Positions 62,401 through 64,000 of a stretch of 64,000 nt of DNA are shown piece after piece. The notes under the pieces are model-generated. The model made no database searches. It was not told the DNA's origin and saw nothing but the letters and a program-made list of their open reading frames with translations. Both the position numbers and the translations under genes were made by a program. How positions within the stretch are numbered: position 1 is the stretch's first letter; each line of letters opens with the position of its first letter. The DNA is from Phylloscopus collybita (lineage: Eukaryota > Chordata > Aves > Passeriformes > Phylloscopidae). Location of the stretch: contig JAJNNQ010000137.1 in NCBI GenBank assembly GCA_027886175.1, forward strand, positions 8,312,001 to 8,376,000. The letters are read 5' to 3'.

Positions 62401-64000
62401 GGTTGTTTGGTTCAAGAAAAGAAAAATAATACAAGCTTATTCTGATTTTCTATTATAAATCCTTGGTGCAAACATAAAATCAAAGAAAAAGAGTGCATTT
62501 CTAATTTGCTGGTGTGTTGTGAAGCTAATAAAGGCTGATCTCTTATGGATTTGTGTTCTTTATGACCCAAACCTTCCTCCAGCAGTAACCATGGCAGGAC
62601 ACAAGCAACAATTGGAAAAGATTTAACATGTGCTGCTGATAATCCTGAGTACACATGCTCTTTGTTGCCATGCTGGCAGGCCAGCCATCTGTCTGAGTGC
62701 AATATATAGTTCTGTCTGATCTAGGAGCCTTATCTGTCTGAATTTGATCTGTCTTTCCCACAATGGGACTGCCAATTCAAATCTCTTTCCGAGAGGCAGA
62801 TGACTGTTTTCACAAAACTTGCAGGAATTTAATTTTTTTTTAGCCTTTCTGCTTTCAAATTTGTTTGAAATGTTCAAAGGTGATTAGGAAGAGAACACAG
62901 GGAGAGAAATTAACAGATGGATAAGGAGGCAGCCAATTCAAATGCACATACCTTTTTTTCCTGGGGAAATAGCAACACTACAGAATTGGCAACAGAATTT
63001 TCAGTTTTTTATAGGATTAGAGAAAAAAAACCACAAACTTGTTCATTTTATATCCTGTAGGGCATTTCAAAGCAGATGATGATGAAGGCAGATACCTAAT
63101 ACACTCAGGAAATAAGTGCAGATAATATAATACAAAGTCAAAATCCTCATGCAGTGAAATCGTTTCCACTGAATAAGAGTTCAAAATTCCTAAATGTTAG
63201 GAATTTAACAGTAGCATCAACATAACCTCATGTTTGCCAAATAGATGTGGGGTGAGGGAAATCACCCCTCTCTAACTTTCAGGGATCAAAATAGAGGACT
63301 AGTTTGGTGTGTGTTGGGTACATCCTGGATAATGAAGTTTTGATCCATAGCAGTTCCTTAGAAAGAAAAACTGGCTGAATGTAGTGTTCTTCATCCTGCA
63401 GAGTCCCCAGCACACCTCTGTAAGGGATGGTGGATATTGGGATGCATTACATTTATATAAGCAGACAAGTTCCAGACATTTTTTTCTTTATGAGAAGCCC
63501 TAGGGAAGGGCTCCAACTCTGGAGCCCTCTGGAGTTGGAAACATTTGAAGGGATTTTTTTCCCCCATAGAAGGTAGTTTCCTGGTCTTACATACTGAAAA
63601 CAAGCTCTGAACATTCTCTGTAACCTGAGGCAACTAGCCTTGAGTTCCTCAGCTTGTACTGTGTGCATAAACATTCAGGTGGGCATGGAACAAAGGTTCC
63701 CATGGTGACTAAATCCCACTGGTGACTTACCCATTTTAAAATTAAGGTGACTACAGCCTTTAGACTAAAATACCTTAGAAAATAAAAAAATGCTAGTCCT
63801 ACTCAATTCTTGAAAACTTTACTATATATGTCTTGATCTGTGTAGCTGATGCACATAGCCTATTTCCTATGAAACTTTGTAAAAAGTGACTTTTTATTTT
63901 CTACTCCTGTTTTTTGGTTGTTTCATTTTACTCACACTTTATTGACTAATAAACAATCTATTACCTTGAAGATATCCAGAAATGGGGTATCCAACACCTC
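59447..64000. other. AT-rich non-coding stretch, nothing assignable
   Basis: No gene, RNA gene or recognised repeat. Frames are at most about 96 codons (62,412-62,702, minus) and overlap on both strands near 62.4-62.9 kb and 63.4-63.7 kb without domains. Confidence 0.6.

Noticed and set aside
1..64000. CRISPR arrays, operons, tRNA or rRNA genes, prophage or other bacterial features
   Set aside because: No regularly spaced repeats, no long coding frames and no RNA-gene structure; CR1 elements show this is vertebrate DNA.

Overview
This window looks like non-coding DNA from a bird genome. It is AT-rich, has no convincing protein-coding gene, and its best landmarks are transposable-element relics. 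The strongest taxonomic signal is a CR1 LINE whose 3' end (about 52,045-52,117) carries the typical avian CR1 terminus ending in short ATTCTATGA-type repeats. Two more CR1 fragments lie at about 5,325-5,540 and 19,808-20,178. A degraded LTR nested in the 51-52 kb CR1 resembles ERVL-type LTRs that I associate with passerines and other neoavian birds, so a songbird is plausible but not proven.

Layout. 1-5.3 kb: AT-rich sequence with a CpG-poor, GC-richer patch at 0.7-1.1 kb and an ATT microsatellite at 2.05 kb. 5.3-5.8 kb: a cluster made of a CR1 3' end, an older reverse-oriented CR1-like relic and an A/C-rich tract. 5.8-19.8 kb: mostly unassignable sequence with homopolymers, a T/G-rich patch that could form a quadruplex (7.76 kb), a MIR-like relic (13.1 kb) and a pentanucleotide microsatellite (18.06 kb). 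19.8-20.2 kb: CR1. 20.2-40.5 kb: unassignable sequence with several strand-biased A/C tracts (22.0, 23.6, 28.0, 35.3, 37.7 kb), a MIR-like relic (31.6 kb), an imperfect hairpin (24.2 kb) and two very long A tracts about 250 bp apart (37.7 and 38.0 kb). 40.60-40.90 kb: the best-defined mobile element, a 296-bp solo LTR with matched TG/CA inverted ends, a TATA box, a polyadenylation signal and an exact 7-bp flanking duplication. 43-50 kb: small tandem repeats and a third MIR-like relic (49.8 kb). 51.3-52.1 kb: a CR1 with an internal CAA microsatellite and a nested LTR. 52-64 kb: unassignable AT-rich sequence with a perfect 13-bp-stem hairpin at 59.43 kb.

No gene network can be described because no gene was found. 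All open reading frames are short (nearly all under 135 codons), lack recognisable domains, and the only longer one (181 codons) is antisense to CR1/LTR sequence. The window is best read as a gene desert or the inside of a large intron. I found no convincing new biological system. The items most worth checking are the solo LTR, the nested CR1/LTR, the strand-biased A/C tracts and the hairpins. Repeat-family names come from memory of consensus sequences; no database search was run.
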